Assembly: GCA_964402175.1 (NCBI GenBank)
Contig: CAYOBN010000008.1
Coordinates: 1-64,000 of the forward strand
DNA: 64,000 nucleotides
Direction: 5' to 3'
Origin: JAWKUK01 sp964402175
Lineage (GTDB): Bacteria; Planctomycetota; UBA1135; GCA-002686595
Part shown: piece by piece, positions 15,690-25,024 of the stretch
Layout: the number at the start of each line of letters is the position of its first letter
Position numbering within the stretch: the stretch's first letter is position 1
Translations under genes and position numbers: made by a program
The notes under the pieces: model-generated
What the model was told of the DNA's origin: nothing
The model's database searches: none
What the model saw: only the letters and a program-made list of their open reading frames with translations

Positions 15690-17162
15690 TCAGCGCAGCT
15701 TCAGCCGCCCCGTCAAGCGCTCGTAGTTCCCGCGGCCCTCGGTGTCACGGTAGACGTCGAGCTCGATGAACGTGTCCCGCTCCAGGAGATCGACGAGCGC
15801 GGCGAGGACTTCGCGGTCCTGGACGCGGTACGCGCGCCCGGTCCGCCGGGCGTCGGGCCGGACCTCGGGCCGCAGCGCCGGGATCAGGTCCCCCTGGCGC
15901 ATCCCGATCTGGTCCGCGGGGCCGCCGGTGCGCACCTTGTCGACCTGCACGAAGACCCGATCCGCGAAGCGACGTTCCGTGACGGTGATCCCGAGGCGCT
16001 CGAAGAGGAGCCCGTCGAGGGGCTCCCAGGCGACGAGCTCGCGGGACTCGACCCGGCCCGCGTGGCGGACGTCGACGCGCACCCGGCCCCGCGGCAGGAC
16101 CTCGAGTCGGCGCTCGATGAAGTCCTGGGCGCTCTTCACCGCGCGGCCGTCGAGGGCGACGAGCACGTCCCCTTCACAGATGCCCGCCTGCTGCGCCGGG
16201 CCGTCCGGCGCGACCGCGGTGATGCGCATGGAGTCGTCCTCTGCGACCTCGAAGCCGAGCCAGCTCGCGCGCGCCTGCGGGAAGAGCGCGTCGGTCAGGA
16301 CCTGCTTCACGCGGTCGACCGGGATCGCGAAGCCGATGTTCTCGGCCGCTTCGTTCATCGCCGAGTTGATCCCGATCAGCTCGCCGCGGATGTTGAGCAG
16401 CGGCCCGCCCGAGTTGCCGCGGTTGATCGAGGCGTCCGTCTGGATCAGCCCGCTGAAGTGCAGCCCGCGCTGCGGAACGGAGATGTCCCGGTGCAGCCCC
16501 GAGATGATGCCGGTCGACACCGTGTACGCCTGACCGTGGGGGTTGCCGATCGCGACGACCGGCTCACCCGGCATGAGGTCGACGCTCGTACCCCAGCGCA
16601 CGGTCGGGAACTCGGGGCCATCGGTGGCTCTGGCCGCGTCACCGTCGCTCGCCGGGCGCAGCTCGCGCGCGAGCGCGGGCGGGACCTCGAGGATCCGCAG
16701 CAGCGCCAGGTCCTCCTCGCGCACGAAGGACACGAGCTGCGCCGCGTAACGCCCGGGGTCGCCGTCGAAGCTGACCGTGATGCGGTTCGCGCCTTCGACG
16801 ACGTGGTAGTTCGTGATGACGTAGCCGCGCTCCTGGATCACGACCCCCGTGCCCGCGCCGTTCACGACGCGGCCGCTCGGGCCGAAGATCGTCTGCACCT
16901 GCTGGTAGAGCTCGGTCTGGATGAAGACCACCGCCGGTGTCACGGCTTGCACGATGCGCACGACCGGGGTCACACGCTCCTCCGCCGCGAGGCCGTCGTA
17001 GAGCGCCTTGCGGTCCAGAGGCGCAGCGGAGGGGACCTCGGCGGGGGTGCCTCGCTCCGTTCCGGCTGCGGGGCCCGCGGCTGCGGCGCAGCCGGCGAGG
17101 CAAAGGACCGTGAAGAGGGCGCGGGGGGCGCGCGCAAGGCGCGGGGTGAGGGCTCGTGCCAT
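15690..17162 (-). CDS. HtrA/Deg-like serine protease lipoprotein with two PDZ domains
   Basis: A 490-residue envelope quality-control protease. The N-terminus has a lipobox 'LAGC' (Cys25), so it is probably a lipoprotein rather than a free periplasmic enzyme. The chymotrypsin-fold domain (about 65-270) keeps the triad: His120 in 'VITNYHVVEG', Asp151 in 'EEDLALLRI' and Ser251 in 'NRGNSGGPLLN'. PDZ1 covers about 305-375 ('APDGPAQQAGICEGDVLVALDGR'-type groove) and PDZ2 about 395-480 ('GGPADQIGMRQGDLI'). DegP/DegQ proteins degrade or chaperone misfolded envelope proteins; this one should do the same at the membrane. Monocistronic, followed by a strong hairpin. The ATG at 17162 gives the signal sequence. 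Confidence 0.9.
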   Translation of the reverse strand: MARALTPRLARAPRALFTVLCLAGCAAAAGPAAGTERGTPAEVPSAAPLDRKALYDGLAAEERVTPVVRIVQAVTPAVVFIQTELYQQVQTIFGPSGRVVNGAGTGVVIQERGYVITNYHVVEGANRITVSFDGDPGRYAAQLVSFVREEDLALLRILEVPPALARELRPASDGDAARATDGPEFPTVRWGTSVDLMPGEPVVAIGNPHGQAYTVSTGIISGLHRDISVPQRGLHFSGLIQTDASINRGNSGGPLLNIRGELIGINSAMNEAAENIGFAIPVDRVKQVLTDALFPQARASWLGFEVAEDDSMRITAVAPDGPAQQAGICEGDVLVALDGRAVKSAQDFIERRLEVLPRGRVRVDVRHAGRVESRELVAWEPLDGLLFERLGITVTERRFADRVFVQVDKVRTGGPADQIGMRQGDLIPALRPEVRPDARRTGRAYRVQDREVLAALVDLLERDTFIELDVYRDTEGRGNYERLTGRLKLR

Positions 17163-17436
17163 AGTCGTGCTCCGGCCGCGCGAACGCGCGGGCCGCCAGG
17201 TTCTACGCAGGGACCCGCGCAGTGTGAGCCTGCGGCGACGAGGTCCCGCGCAGGGAGGTCCCGAGCGCGACGGCCGACGGGCGCCACGCCGGGCACCCGA
17301 GGTCGCGGAGGTGCGGTGAAGGGCCCCTAGGATGGGCCCGGGCAGATCCTCGAGGGGGGACCCGCGCCCTCGAAAGCTGGGGAGAGCAGGGCCTCGCCCG
17401 TCACCGACTGGCCCATCACCGACCTGCCCGTAACGG
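17163..17436. other. Non-coding stretch between protease start and tRNA-Val
   Basis: About 270 bases without a convincing gene. It should carry the promoter of the HtrA-like gene on the minus strand, but no clear -35/-10 pair stands out at this GC content. Short words such as 'CGTCACCGACTGGCCCATCACCG' repeat loosely near 17398-17425. Nothing else is supported. Confidence 0.4.
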
Positions 17437-17474
17437 CCTCGCCCCGCAGCGCGCTGGCGCGCTGCGGGGCGAGG
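17437..17474 (-). terminator. 17-bp perfect hairpin immediately after tRNA-Val
   Basis: CCTCGCCCCGCAGCGCG (17437-17453) pairs perfectly with 17458-17474 around the loop CTGG. On the minus strand it begins at the base right after the encoded CCA end of the tRNA. It is the likely end of the tRNA transcript, although it has no T-run. Confidence 0.65.
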
Positions 17475-17551
<77 letters not shown>

Positions 17552-17698
17552 GACAGGGCAGAGAAGGTAAGGGCTCGGGCTGGCCATGGCAAGCACTCTT
17601 CCGCGGATTTAGACTCTTCGGCCCCGGGGCGGCACCGGGCCGCGCCTCTGCGGCCTCTGAACCCGCGCCCCCGAGCAGCGTCCACGGACCCCCGCACC

Positions 17699-18817
17699 TT
17701 GAAGATCGGCGTCGTCAAAGAGATCAAGACCCACGAGTACCGCGTCGCCCTGCGCCCCTCCGGCGCGGAGGAGCTGATCGCGGACGGGCACGAGGTCATC
17801 GTGCAGGCGGGGGCCGGCCTCGGCACCGGCCTCACCGACGACCAGTACCGCGCCGCTGGCGCGACCGTCGAAGCCGACGTCGACCGGGTCTGGGCCCAGT
17901 GCGACATGATCATGAAGGTCAAGGAGCCGCTCGAGGTCGAGTGGCGCCGGATGCGCAAGGGGCAGGTGCTGTTCACCTACTTCCACCTCGCAGCCGACCG
18001 GGCGTTGACCGAGGCGTGTGTCGCCTCCGGCACCCACTGCTTCGCGTACGAGACCCTCGACGAGAAGGGCAAGCTGCCCCTCCTCGAGCCGATGAGTGAG
18101 GTCGCAGGCCGCCTCGCCATCCAGGCGGGCGCGAAGTACCTCGAGCGCCCGGCGGGCGGCGTCGGCACGCTGCTCGGCGGCGTGCCCGGTGTGGCCCCCG
18201 GCGAAGTGCTCGTCATCGGCGGCGGCGTCGTCGGCACCCACGCGGCGCGCATGGCCGCGGGCCTCGGCGCCAACGTCACGATCATGGACGTCAACGTCGC
18301 GCGCATGCGCTACCTCGACGAGATCCTGCCCGCGAACTGCACGACGATCTACTCGAACCCGATGGCGCTGCGCGAGCGTCTGCAGGTATCGGACCTCGTC
18401 GTCGGCGCGGTGCTGATCCCCGGCGCCGCGGCGCCGAAGCTCATCCGCCGCGAGCACCTCGCGCTGATGAAAGACGGCTCCGTCATCGTCGACGTCGCCG
18501 TCGACCAGGGCGGTTGCTGCGAGACGACGCGCCCGACGACCCACGAGCACCCGACGTACGTCGTCGACGGTGTCGTGCACTACTGCGTCGCCAACATGCC
18601 CGGCGCCGTGCCGCGCACCAGCACCTTCGCGCTGACGAACGTCACGCTGCCCTGGGCGAAGCGCCTGGCGAAGCTCGGCGCGAAGCGCGCGATCCTCGAG
18701 AACGAGCCGCTGGCGCTCGCGGCGAACGCGATCGGCGGCAAGCTGACCTGCAAAGCCGTCGGCGAAGCGTTCGGCATGGCCGTGCACGACCCGCGCGACG
18801 TCGCGGCGAAGCTCTGA
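17699..18817 (+). CDS. ald: Alanine dehydrogenase
   Basis: A 372-residue cytoplasmic enzyme that reversibly deaminates L-alanine to pyruvate and ammonia with NAD+. Landmarks match the family exactly: Arg15 in 'THEYRVAL', Lys75 in 'IMKVKEP' and His96 in 'LFTYFHLA' for substrate binding and catalysis, and the NAD-binding 'VIGGGVVGTHAARMA' at about 172-186. Length equals the usual 370-375. The start is a TTG at 17699, giving the standard N-terminus MKIGVVKEIK; no ATG fits. It follows tRNA-Val (opposite strand) and lies 12 bases before uppP. In bacteria it balances nitrogen and redox; a link to the peptidoglycan-related neighbour through L-alanine is possible but not shown. Confidence 0.95.
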   Translation: MKIGVVKEIKTHEYRVALRPSGAEELIADGHEVIVQAGAGLGTGLTDDQYRAAGATVEADVDRVWAQCDMIMKVKEPLEVEWRRMRKGQVLFTYFHLAADRALTEACVASGTHCFAYETLDEKGKLPLLEPMSEVAGRLAIQAGAKYLERPAGGVGTLLGGVPGVAPGEVLVIGGGVVGTHAARMAAGLGANVTIMDVNVARMRYLDEILPANCTTIYSNPMALRERLQVSDLVVGAVLIPGAAAPKLIRREHLALMKDGSVIVDVAVDQGGCCETTRPTTHEHPTYVVDGVVHYCVANMPGAVPRTSTFALTNVTLPWAKRLAKLGAKRAILENEPLALAANAIGGKLTCKAVGEAFGMAVHDPRDVAAKL

Positions 18818-18829
18818 CCCGACGCGCGC

Positions 18830-19678
18830 ATGTCTTCGAACCTTGCACTCATCGCCGCCGAGGCGGAGGGGGGGCCGAGCGGTCCCCTCTCGGTGCTGCT
18901 GCTCGCGGTGGTGCAGGGGCTCGCGGAGTTCCTGCCGATCAGCTCATCCGGCCACCTCACGCTGGGCCGCATCGCGCTCGGATTGCGCGAGGCGGGCCTC
19001 GCGCTGGACGTCGCGCTGCACGTCGGCACCCTCGCGGCGGTCGTCGTCGCGTTCTGGAAGGACGTGCGGCAGCTCTTCGTCGACCTGGTCGCGCGACGCT
19101 TCGGCATGTGGATCTGGTTGATCGTCGCGACGATCCCCGCGGGCCTCGCGGGGATCTTCCTCGACGACCTCTTCGAGGCCGCGTCGCAGTCCTCGCGCGC
19201 CGCGGCGTACGGGCTCTTTGCGACGTCGGTGACGCTGCTCATCGGCGAGCGCGCAAGGCGGCGCTTCGAGCGCGCCGGTGTCACCTATCACGGTGAGCCC
19301 GGACCTCCGCCGCTCAGCCTCGCGCTCTACCTCGGGTGCGCGCAGGCGTGCGCGATCTGGCCTGGGATCTCGCGCGCGGGCTCGACGATCGCGGCCGGCT
19401 TCGTGCGCGGCCTCGACGCGGCGCAGGCCGCGCGGCTCTCGTTCCTGATGAGCTTGCCCGCGGTCTCGGGCGCGGCGATCAAGACCCTGCCCGACGCCCT
19501 CGACGAGGGCTTCGGCGGCGTGTCCGTCGGCTGGGTCGCCGTCGGCGCCGCAGTGGCGGGCGTGGTCGGATTCCTCGCCTTGAAGACCCTCTTGCTCGTG
19601 CTGCGCAAGGGCTCGTTCCCGTACTTCGCGGCGTACACGGCCGTCATCGGGGTGCTGGCGCTCGTGCTCGGCGGCTGA
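18830..19678 (+). CDS. uppP: Undecaprenyl-diphosphate phosphatase
   Basis: A 282-residue polytopic membrane enzyme (BacA family) that dephosphorylates undecaprenyl pyrophosphate so the lipid carrier can be reused for peptidoglycan and polysaccharide export. Both signature regions are intact: 'QGLAEFLPISSSGHL' (residues 29-43, catalytic Glu and Ser) and 'PGISRAGST' (178-186). Seven to eight hydrophobic helices are visible. The region 'EAASQSSRAAAYGLF' lies in the usual loop between the two motifs. It starts with ATG 12 bases after ald and probably shares its transcript. It supports the many glycan-building genes in this window. Overproduction in other bacteria gives bacitracin resistance. Confidence 0.95.
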   Translation: MSSNLALIAAEAEGGPSGPLSVLLLAVVQGLAEFLPISSSGHLTLGRIALGLREAGLALDVALHVGTLAAVVVAFWKDVRQLFVDLVARRFGMWIWLIVATIPAGLAGIFLDDLFEAASQSSRAAAYGLFATSVTLLIGERARRRFERAGVTYHGEPGPPPLSLALYLGCAQACAIWPGISRAGSTIAAGFVRGLDAAQAARLSFLMSLPAVSGAAIKTLPDALDEGFGGVSVGWVAVGAAVAGVVGFLALKTLLLVLRKGSFPYFAAYTAVIGVLALVLGG

Positions 19679-19817
19679 GTCGTTTCGAGAACCAGGAGCC
19701 GCAGGGCCGCAGAAGCGCCGCCTCTGGCGTCTCGAAGGCGACGGCCTCCGAGTCGAGTTCAAGACCAGCCTGCCCGCATTCCGACGTCATGGGGGACCCG
19801 TTCCGCGCGGGTCCCTG

Positions 19818-21530
19818 ATGCCGCTCCGCTCCCTGCCCCTTCCGACCCTCGCAGCGCTCGCGCTCGCCGTGCTGGGCCTCGCGCTGCTGCCGACGGAGGT
19901 GCCGCGTGCCGCGGGCGATCGTGTGCCGTTCGCAGCGCCTGGTCCGCGGTACCACGGCCTCGGCGAGGTCGACGCGCTCATCGATGCCTGGTGCCTCGCG
20001 GACCCCTTGCGCGTCGAGCGCGTCGCGCTGCCCGCGTCGGCAGGGGGGCTCGTCCCCCCGGCCATCGCCTTCGGAGCGCGCGGCCCGACGCCGCTCGCGG
20101 CGCGGCCGACGGTGCTGCTCGTCGGCGCCCTCGACGGGCGCTCGCGAGCGGGCGCGGAGGCGACGCTGCACGCGGCGCACACGCTGCTCGGCGCGCTCGA
20201 TGTCCTGCGCTCCGACCTCGCGTTCGTCGCCGTGCCGTGGGCGTCGCCGGACGGGCTCGCGCGCGCGAGCGCCGGCGAGCGCACCGACGGCCGCGATGCG
20301 ACGCCCATCGACGATGACGAAGACGGTCGGGTCGGCGAGGATCCCCCGGACGACCTCGACGGCGATGGCGAGGTGCGCGAGCTCTTGCTCGAGGACCCCG
20401 ACGGGCCGTGGACGTTCGGCCGCGACCGCCGCTTCCTCGTGCCGGCCGCGGAGGGCGACGCGCCGCGTCTCGCGCGCTTCAGCGAAGGCCGGGACGACGA
20501 CGGCGACGGGCGCTGGAACGAAGACGGCCCGGGCGGGGTGCAGCTCGATGCACACTTCCCGAACGGCTGGGCCGGGCCGGGGCCCGACGGGGCCGCCGGC
20601 CGCTTCCCGCTCGATGTGCCGCTCGCGCGCGCCCTCGCGGACCTCGCGCTCGAGCGACGTGTCGCGCTCGCGCTGGTGTTCCAAGGCGCGCACGGGGGCG
20701 TCGCGCGGCCTGGCGGCACGCTGGCCGCGGACCTCGCCGCGGCGCGCGATCGCGAGACCTACGAGGCGCTCGCCGCAGCGTTCACCCGCGCGACAGGGCG
20801 GCCGTTGGCCGGGGTGCCGACGCTGCGCGATGCCCGCGGCGGAGAAGCGCGCGGTGCGTTCCTCGACTGGCTCCAAGCGAGCGCCGGAGCGATCGCGCTG
20901 GAGGTCGCCCCGTGGGGCCCGAGCGCGGCGTGGCGCGATGGACGCGCGCTCGACCGCGGCGAGCCCCGTGTGCAGCACGGGCCGGCGCTCTCCGAGGCGC
21001 AGCGCCGCTGGGCGCGCTGGCTCGACGACGAGCGCGGCGGGCTCGATTTTGCGGATTGGCGCCCGCTGGAGCTCGGGCTCGGCGGCCGCGCCTGGGTCGG
21101 GGGCTGGCGCGGGCGGGTCGATCAGGATCCGCCCGAGGCGCTGCTCTCTCTGGCGCTCGAGGGGATCGCGCCGTTCGTGCGTGAGGTCGTCGATGCGCTG
21201 CCGCGGCTCGATATCGAGCTGCTCGCGGTCGAGCGCGCAGGCGATGTCGTGCGCATCGCGGCGCGGGTCGTCAACCGAGGGCTCTTTCCGACCGGGCGGG
21301 ACGCCGACGGATCGGCGGCTTCGCGCGACGGTCGTGTGACCTGCACGTTCGAGGCGCCCTGTGCAGGAGCGCTGCTCGCCGGTCCCGAGCGCATCGAGCT
21401 CGGTGTGCTCGGCGGCGGGCGAGCGGGGCCCGTGAGCGAGTGGCTCGTGCTCGCGCCGCCGGGCACGGTGCTCGCGCTCTACGCGCGCTCTGAGGCGGTC
21501 GGCGCGATTCGACGCGAGGTGCGGCCGTGA
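19818..21530 (+). CDS. Divergent M14 carboxypeptidase-like secreted protein (probably not a classical enzyme)
   Basis: A 570-residue protein with a signal peptide (about 1-32, ending 'VPRAAGD'). The layout follows planctomycete M14-like proteins: 'RPTVLLVGALDGRSRAGAEATL' where the HxxE zinc motif would be, an Asp/Gly-rich insert ('DDDEDGRVGEDPPDDLDGDG', 'DDDGDGRWNEDGPGG') that may bind calcium, then 'GVQLDAHFPNGW' in place of the usual 'DLNRNFP', and 'VFQGAHGGVARPGG'. Classical zinc ligands (HxxE) and the substrate Arg are not seen, so it may be a pseudoenzyme or bind substrate differently. The C-terminal 150 residues look like a beta-rich domain. It overlaps the next M14-like gene by 4 bases (GTGA). 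Confidence 0.65.
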   Translation: MPLRSLPLPTLAALALAVLGLALLPTEVPRAAGDRVPFAAPGPRYHGLGEVDALIDAWCLADPLRVERVALPASAGGLVPPAIAFGARGPTPLAARPTVLLVGALDGRSRAGAEATLHAAHTLLGALDVLRSDLAFVAVPWASPDGLARASAGERTDGRDATPIDDDEDGRVGEDPPDDLDGDGEVRELLLEDPDGPWTFGRDRRFLVPAAEGDAPRLARFSEGRDDDGDGRWNEDGPGGVQLDAHFPNGWAGPGPDGAAGRFPLDVPLARALADLALERRVALALVFQGAHGGVARPGGTLAADLAAARDRETYEALAAAFTRATGRPLAGVPTLRDARGGEARGAFLDWLQASAGAIALEVAPWGPSAAWRDGRALDRGEPRVQHGPALSEAQRRWARWLDDERGGLDFADWRPLELGLGGRAWVGGWRGRVDQDPPEALLSLALEGIAPFVREVVDALPRLDIELLAVERAGDVVRIAARVVNRGLFPTGRDADGSAASRDGRVTCTFEAPCAGALLAGPERIELGVLGGGRAGPVSEWLVLAPPGTVLALYARSEAVGAIRREVRP

Positions 21531-22771
21531 CGGGCGCGCGGCTGTTCGCCAGCGCGCTCTGCGTCGCGTTTGCGCTGCTCGCACGCGAGGTCGCCACGTC
21601 CGCGGTCGACGCGCACGAAGACCGACCGTCGGCGGACACCGCGTTCGATCTGGCGTTCGTCGACTGGGTGTCGTCGCGCTCGCAGCGGGCGCTCGAACAC
21701 GCGCTCGAGGCGTTGGTCGGCCTGGACCCGAGCCGCGCGCGCCTCGTGCCGCTCGGGCGGGGACGTGACGGCCGCGCGTTGCTCGCGGTGGAGATCGGTC
21801 CCGAGCGCGCGCCGGGCGTCGTGGTCCTGCCGCTGCCAGAGAAGGACCGACTGACGAGCGCCGACGCTGCGCTCGCGCTCGCGCACACCTGGCTCACCGA
21901 GCCGCCCAGCGCGGCGCGTGTCGTCTTCGTCGTCGGCATCCGACCCGACCTCCACGCGCCGCAGCTACCCGAGCTCGGCTTCGACCTCGCGCGCAACTTC
22001 CCGGTCGATTGGGACCTCGCGCTGCACGCGGGCGGCGGACCCTATCCGCTGGCGGCCCCCGAGACACGGGCGCTGGCCCAGTGGTTGGACGGCGACCCGT
22101 TGCTCCACAGCGCGCTCGTGTTGGGCGCGGAAGCGCTCTCTGCGGAGGCGCTGTGGCTCGGGGATCCCGTGGCAGACGGCGAGCTCGCGACGCTGCTCGC
22201 GGCGCCGCCGCTCGCCGAGCTCGTCGCCGGCGCTCTGGATGGGCCCATGGATGGGGAACCGCCCTTCGGCGGCCTCGCGCGCCACGCGCGCCTGCGCGCC
22301 GGGCTCGCGGTGGCCGCCGTGACCGCGGAGGCGCCGCAGGCTGCGCTGCTCGCGGCGCTCCGCGCGCTCGTCGCGGCCGGGCCCGTCCTCGAGTTCGTGT
22401 CCGTCGCCGCGCCGCGCTCGGTCGGGCCGGGCATCTGGCAGATCGACGCGACGCTGCGCAGCCGCGGCGTGCTCGGGACGGGCAACGCAGCCCATCACCG
22501 GGGGCGACTGCCGCGCGGCCTGGCCCTCGGTGTCGACGGCGGGCAGCTCGCGTTCGGTGCGCTGCGCCGCGGCGCGGAAGCGGGCTACACGGTGGTGCAA
22601 GTGGGCGCCGGTCCGGCAGGGGAATCGCGCCTGCAGACGGGTGACCTCGCAGCGGGAGCGACGCTCGACGTGCGCCTGGTCGTGCGCGCGGAGCGCGGCG
22701 ACGAGGTCGTCCTCACCGCATCCACACCGCGCGCGGCGCCCCTGCGCGCGGAGCCCGTGCGCCTGCGCTGA
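21527..22771 (+). CDS. Second divergent M14-like secreted protein
   Basis: A 414-residue protein with a signal peptide-like start (GTG at 21527 overlapping the previous stop; hydrophobic 'LFASALCVAFALLA'). The segments 'GVVVLPLPEKDRLTSADAALAL', 'GFDLARNFPVDWD' and 'GGGPYPLAAPETRALAQWL' correspond to the central strand, the (N)RNFP substrate-binding region and the 'GPxPLSEPETRA' helix of M14-type proteins. The Asp/Gly insert of its partner is absent, and no HxxE zinc motif is visible. The two proteins are therefore a tandem, translationally coupled pair of degenerate paralogues, perhaps working as a heterodimer at the cell surface. The last 120 residues are a beta-rich domain similar in style to that of the partner. 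Confidence 0.6.
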   Translation: MTGARLFASALCVAFALLAREVATSAVDAHEDRPSADTAFDLAFVDWVSSRSQRALEHALEALVGLDPSRARLVPLGRGRDGRALLAVEIGPERAPGVVVLPLPEKDRLTSADAALALAHTWLTEPPSAARVVFVVGIRPDLHAPQLPELGFDLARNFPVDWDLALHAGGGPYPLAAPETRALAQWLDGDPLLHSALVLGAEALSAEALWLGDPVADGELATLLAAPPLAELVAGALDGPMDGEPPFGGLARHARLRAGLAVAAVTAEAPQAALLAALRALVAAGPVLEFVSVAAPRSVGPGIWQIDATLRSRGVLGTGNAAHHRGRLPRGLALGVDGGQLAFGALRRGAEAGYTVVQVGAGPAGESRLQTGDLAAGATLDVRLVVRAERGDEVVLTASTPRAAPLRAEPVRLR

Positions 22772-22962
22772 ACGCGGCGGCGCTTCTGCACTGGAATCCC
22801 GTGCGCACCGGGCCCAAAACCGGCTCAGGGTGAGGAGCCGCGGCGGGTGTGTCCCGACGCGGGAAAGCGGGGAAGTGCTCGAATCGGACGCGCTCTGGCG
22901 TCGATGAGCGCTCGGACCCCGCGGGGTCGGTTCCAGCCGTCTCGATTCAGGAGCGACCTCCG

Positions 22963-25023
22963 ATGAGTCACCCCCAAGAAGCAGAAAACGGACGTTCGCT
23001 GTTCGACCTCGTGCGCGAGCACCGGAGGACCCACGACGCGGGGGCGCTCGCATGGGAGGGTTCGTTCGAGGACTACCTCGGCCTCGTCGAGAGTCAGCCG
23101 GCGCTGGCGCGCAACGCATGGCAGCGCATGGTCGACATGATCGCGAGCCACGGCTGCGAGCCGCGTCGGCCCGGTGCACCGCGACGGTGGCGACTGTTCG
23201 ATGACCCGCTGGGCGGCGGTGAAGACGCAGTCTTCGGGCTCGACGGCGCGCTCGACGAGCTCGTGCGCACGTTCCAAGCGGGCGCACGCGGCCTCGGTCC
23301 GGAGCGGCGCATCGTCCTGCTGCACGGACCCGTCGGCTCCGCGAAGAGCACGATCGCGCGCCTCCTCAAGCGCGGCCTCGAAGCGTACACGCGCACCGAC
23401 GAAGGCGCGATCTACACGTTCGACTGGCTGATCGACGGGCAGGTGATCCCCTCGCCGATGAACCAGGATCCGCTGTTCTTGATCCCACAGGAGCAGCGGG
23501 GGCTCGTGGAAGCGCGCCTCGACAGCAAGGTGCGGCGCCCGGATCGGCTGCGGATCCAGGGCGAGCTCGACCCCGTCGGCCGCTTCTGGCTGGGCGAGCT
23601 GCTGCGCCGCTACGACGGCGAATGGGCGCGGGTGATGGAGCACGTGCGCGTGCGCCGCTTCGTGTTCTCCGAGTCGGATCGCGTGGGCCTCGGCACGTTC
23701 CAGCCGAAGGACGAGAAGAACCAGGACTCCACCGAGCTGACGGGGGACCTGAACTACCGGCTCATCGCGGAGTACGGCTCGGACTCCGATCCGCGCGCGT
23801 TCAACTTCGACGGGGAGTTCCACGTCGCCAACCGCGGCATGCTGGAGTTCGTCGAGGTCCTGAAGCTCGATGTGGCGTTCTTGTACGACTTGCTCGGGGC
23901 GACGCAGGAGCACGCGATCAAACCCAAGAAGTTCCAGCAGACCCACATCGACCAGGTGATCCTGGGTCACACGAACGAGCCCGAGTTCAAGAAGCTGCAG
24001 AACAACGAGCTGATGGAGGCGTTCCGCGACCGCACCATCAAGATCGACGTCCCGTACAACCTGAAGGTCTCGGACGAGGTGCGCATCCACCGGCGGCGTT
24101 ACGGTGACCGATCGCAGCCGGGGCGGGTGCTCGCGCCGCACAGCCTCTACGTCGCTTCGCTCTGGAGCGTCCTGACGCGCCTCGAAGAGCCGACGCTGCC
24201 GAACCTCTCGCTCGTGCAGAAAGCCGAGCTGTACGACGGCCAGGACGTGCCCGGCTTCAGCCCCGACCAAGTCGAGGAGCTGCGGCGCGAAGCGCCGCGC
24301 GAGGGCATGGACGGCGTCAGCCCGCGCTACGTGCAGGACCGCATCGCGACGTGCATCGTGGCGGACCTTCCGACGATCGGTCCGAAGGACGTCTTGGCAG
24401 CGCTGGAAGCGGGCCTCGATCACCACTCGATGGTGGCGGGGGAGGAGCTGCGCAAACACTATCGCGAGCTCATCACGCGGGTGCGCGAGCGCTACGAGGA
24501 GATCGTCAAGCGCGAGGTCCAAGTGGCGATCGCAGCGGACGCGGAGGGTATCGATCGGCTCTGCGCGAAGTACCTCGACAATGTGCGGGCGTACACGACC
24601 CGCGAGAAGGTCCTGGGTCCCGACGGTCAAGGCCGCGACCCCGACGAGCGCCTGATGCGCTCGGTCGAGGAGAAGACCGACATCCCCGAGTCGCGCAAGG
24701 ACGACTTCCGGCACGAGCTGATGAACTACATCGCTGCGGTGCATCTGGAGGGGCGCACGTTCGACTACCGCCAGAACAAGCGCTTGACGCGGGCGCTCGA
24801 GCTGAAGCTGTTCGAGGACCAGCGGGACTCGATCCAGCTCACGACGCTCGTCTCGAGCGTCGTCGACCCCGACACCCGCGAGAAGATCGCGGTGATCCGC
24901 GATCGGCTCTGCCGCCAGTTCGGGTACGACGAGCGCAGCGCGGACGTCGTGTTGCGCGACGTCGCCTCGCTGTTCGCGCGCGGCGCGGACGCGACCGGCG
25001 GAGCGCGCGAGGAGGCGGCCTGA
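22963..25023 (+). CDS. prkA: PrkA (YeaG) serine protein kinase
   Basis: A 686-residue cytoplasmic AAA+-like serine kinase. The ATG at 22963 has an upstream 'AGGAG' and matches the family start; a longer in-frame reading adds an unrelated leader. The P-loop 'GPVGSAKS' is at 122-129, followed by the AAA core with 'RGMLEFVEVLKLDV', 'THIDQVILGHTNEPEF' and 'DRTIKIDVPYNL', and the C-terminal PrkA domain with 'ARYVQDRI'-like and 'NKRLTRALELKLF' segments. PrkA homologues phosphorylate or degrade proteins under nutrient and stationary-phase stress and are nearly always encoded with YeaH and SpoVR. That is the case here: yeaH follows one base after the stop. Length is slightly above the 630-645 of enterobacterial YeaG. 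Confidence 0.95.
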   Translation: MSHPQEAENGRSLFDLVREHRRTHDAGALAWEGSFEDYLGLVESQPALARNAWQRMVDMIASHGCEPRRPGAPRRWRLFDDPLGGGEDAVFGLDGALDELVRTFQAGARGLGPERRIVLLHGPVGSAKSTIARLLKRGLEAYTRTDEGAIYTFDWLIDGQVIPSPMNQDPLFLIPQEQRGLVEARLDSKVRRPDRLRIQGELDPVGRFWLGELLRRYDGEWARVMEHVRVRRFVFSESDRVGLGTFQPKDEKNQDSTELTGDLNYRLIAEYGSDSDPRAFNFDGEFHVANRGMLEFVEVLKLDVAFLYDLLGATQEHAIKPKKFQQTHIDQVILGHTNEPEFKKLQNNELMEAFRDRTIKIDVPYNLKVSDEVRIHRRRYGDRSQPGRVLAPHSLYVASLWSVLTRLEEPTLPNLSLVQKAELYDGQDVPGFSPDQVEELRREAPREGMDGVSPRYVQDRIATCIVADLPTIGPKDVLAALEAGLDHHSMVAGEELRKHYRELITRVRERYEEIVKREVQVAIAADAEGIDRLCAKYLDNVRAYTTREKVLGPDGQGRDPDERLMRSVEEKTDIPESRKDDFRHELMNYIAAVHLEGRTFDYRQNKRLTRALELKLFEDQRDSIQLTTLVSSVVDPDTREKIAVIRDRLCRQFGYDERSADVVLRDVASLFARGADATGGAREEAA

Positions 25024-25024
25024 C

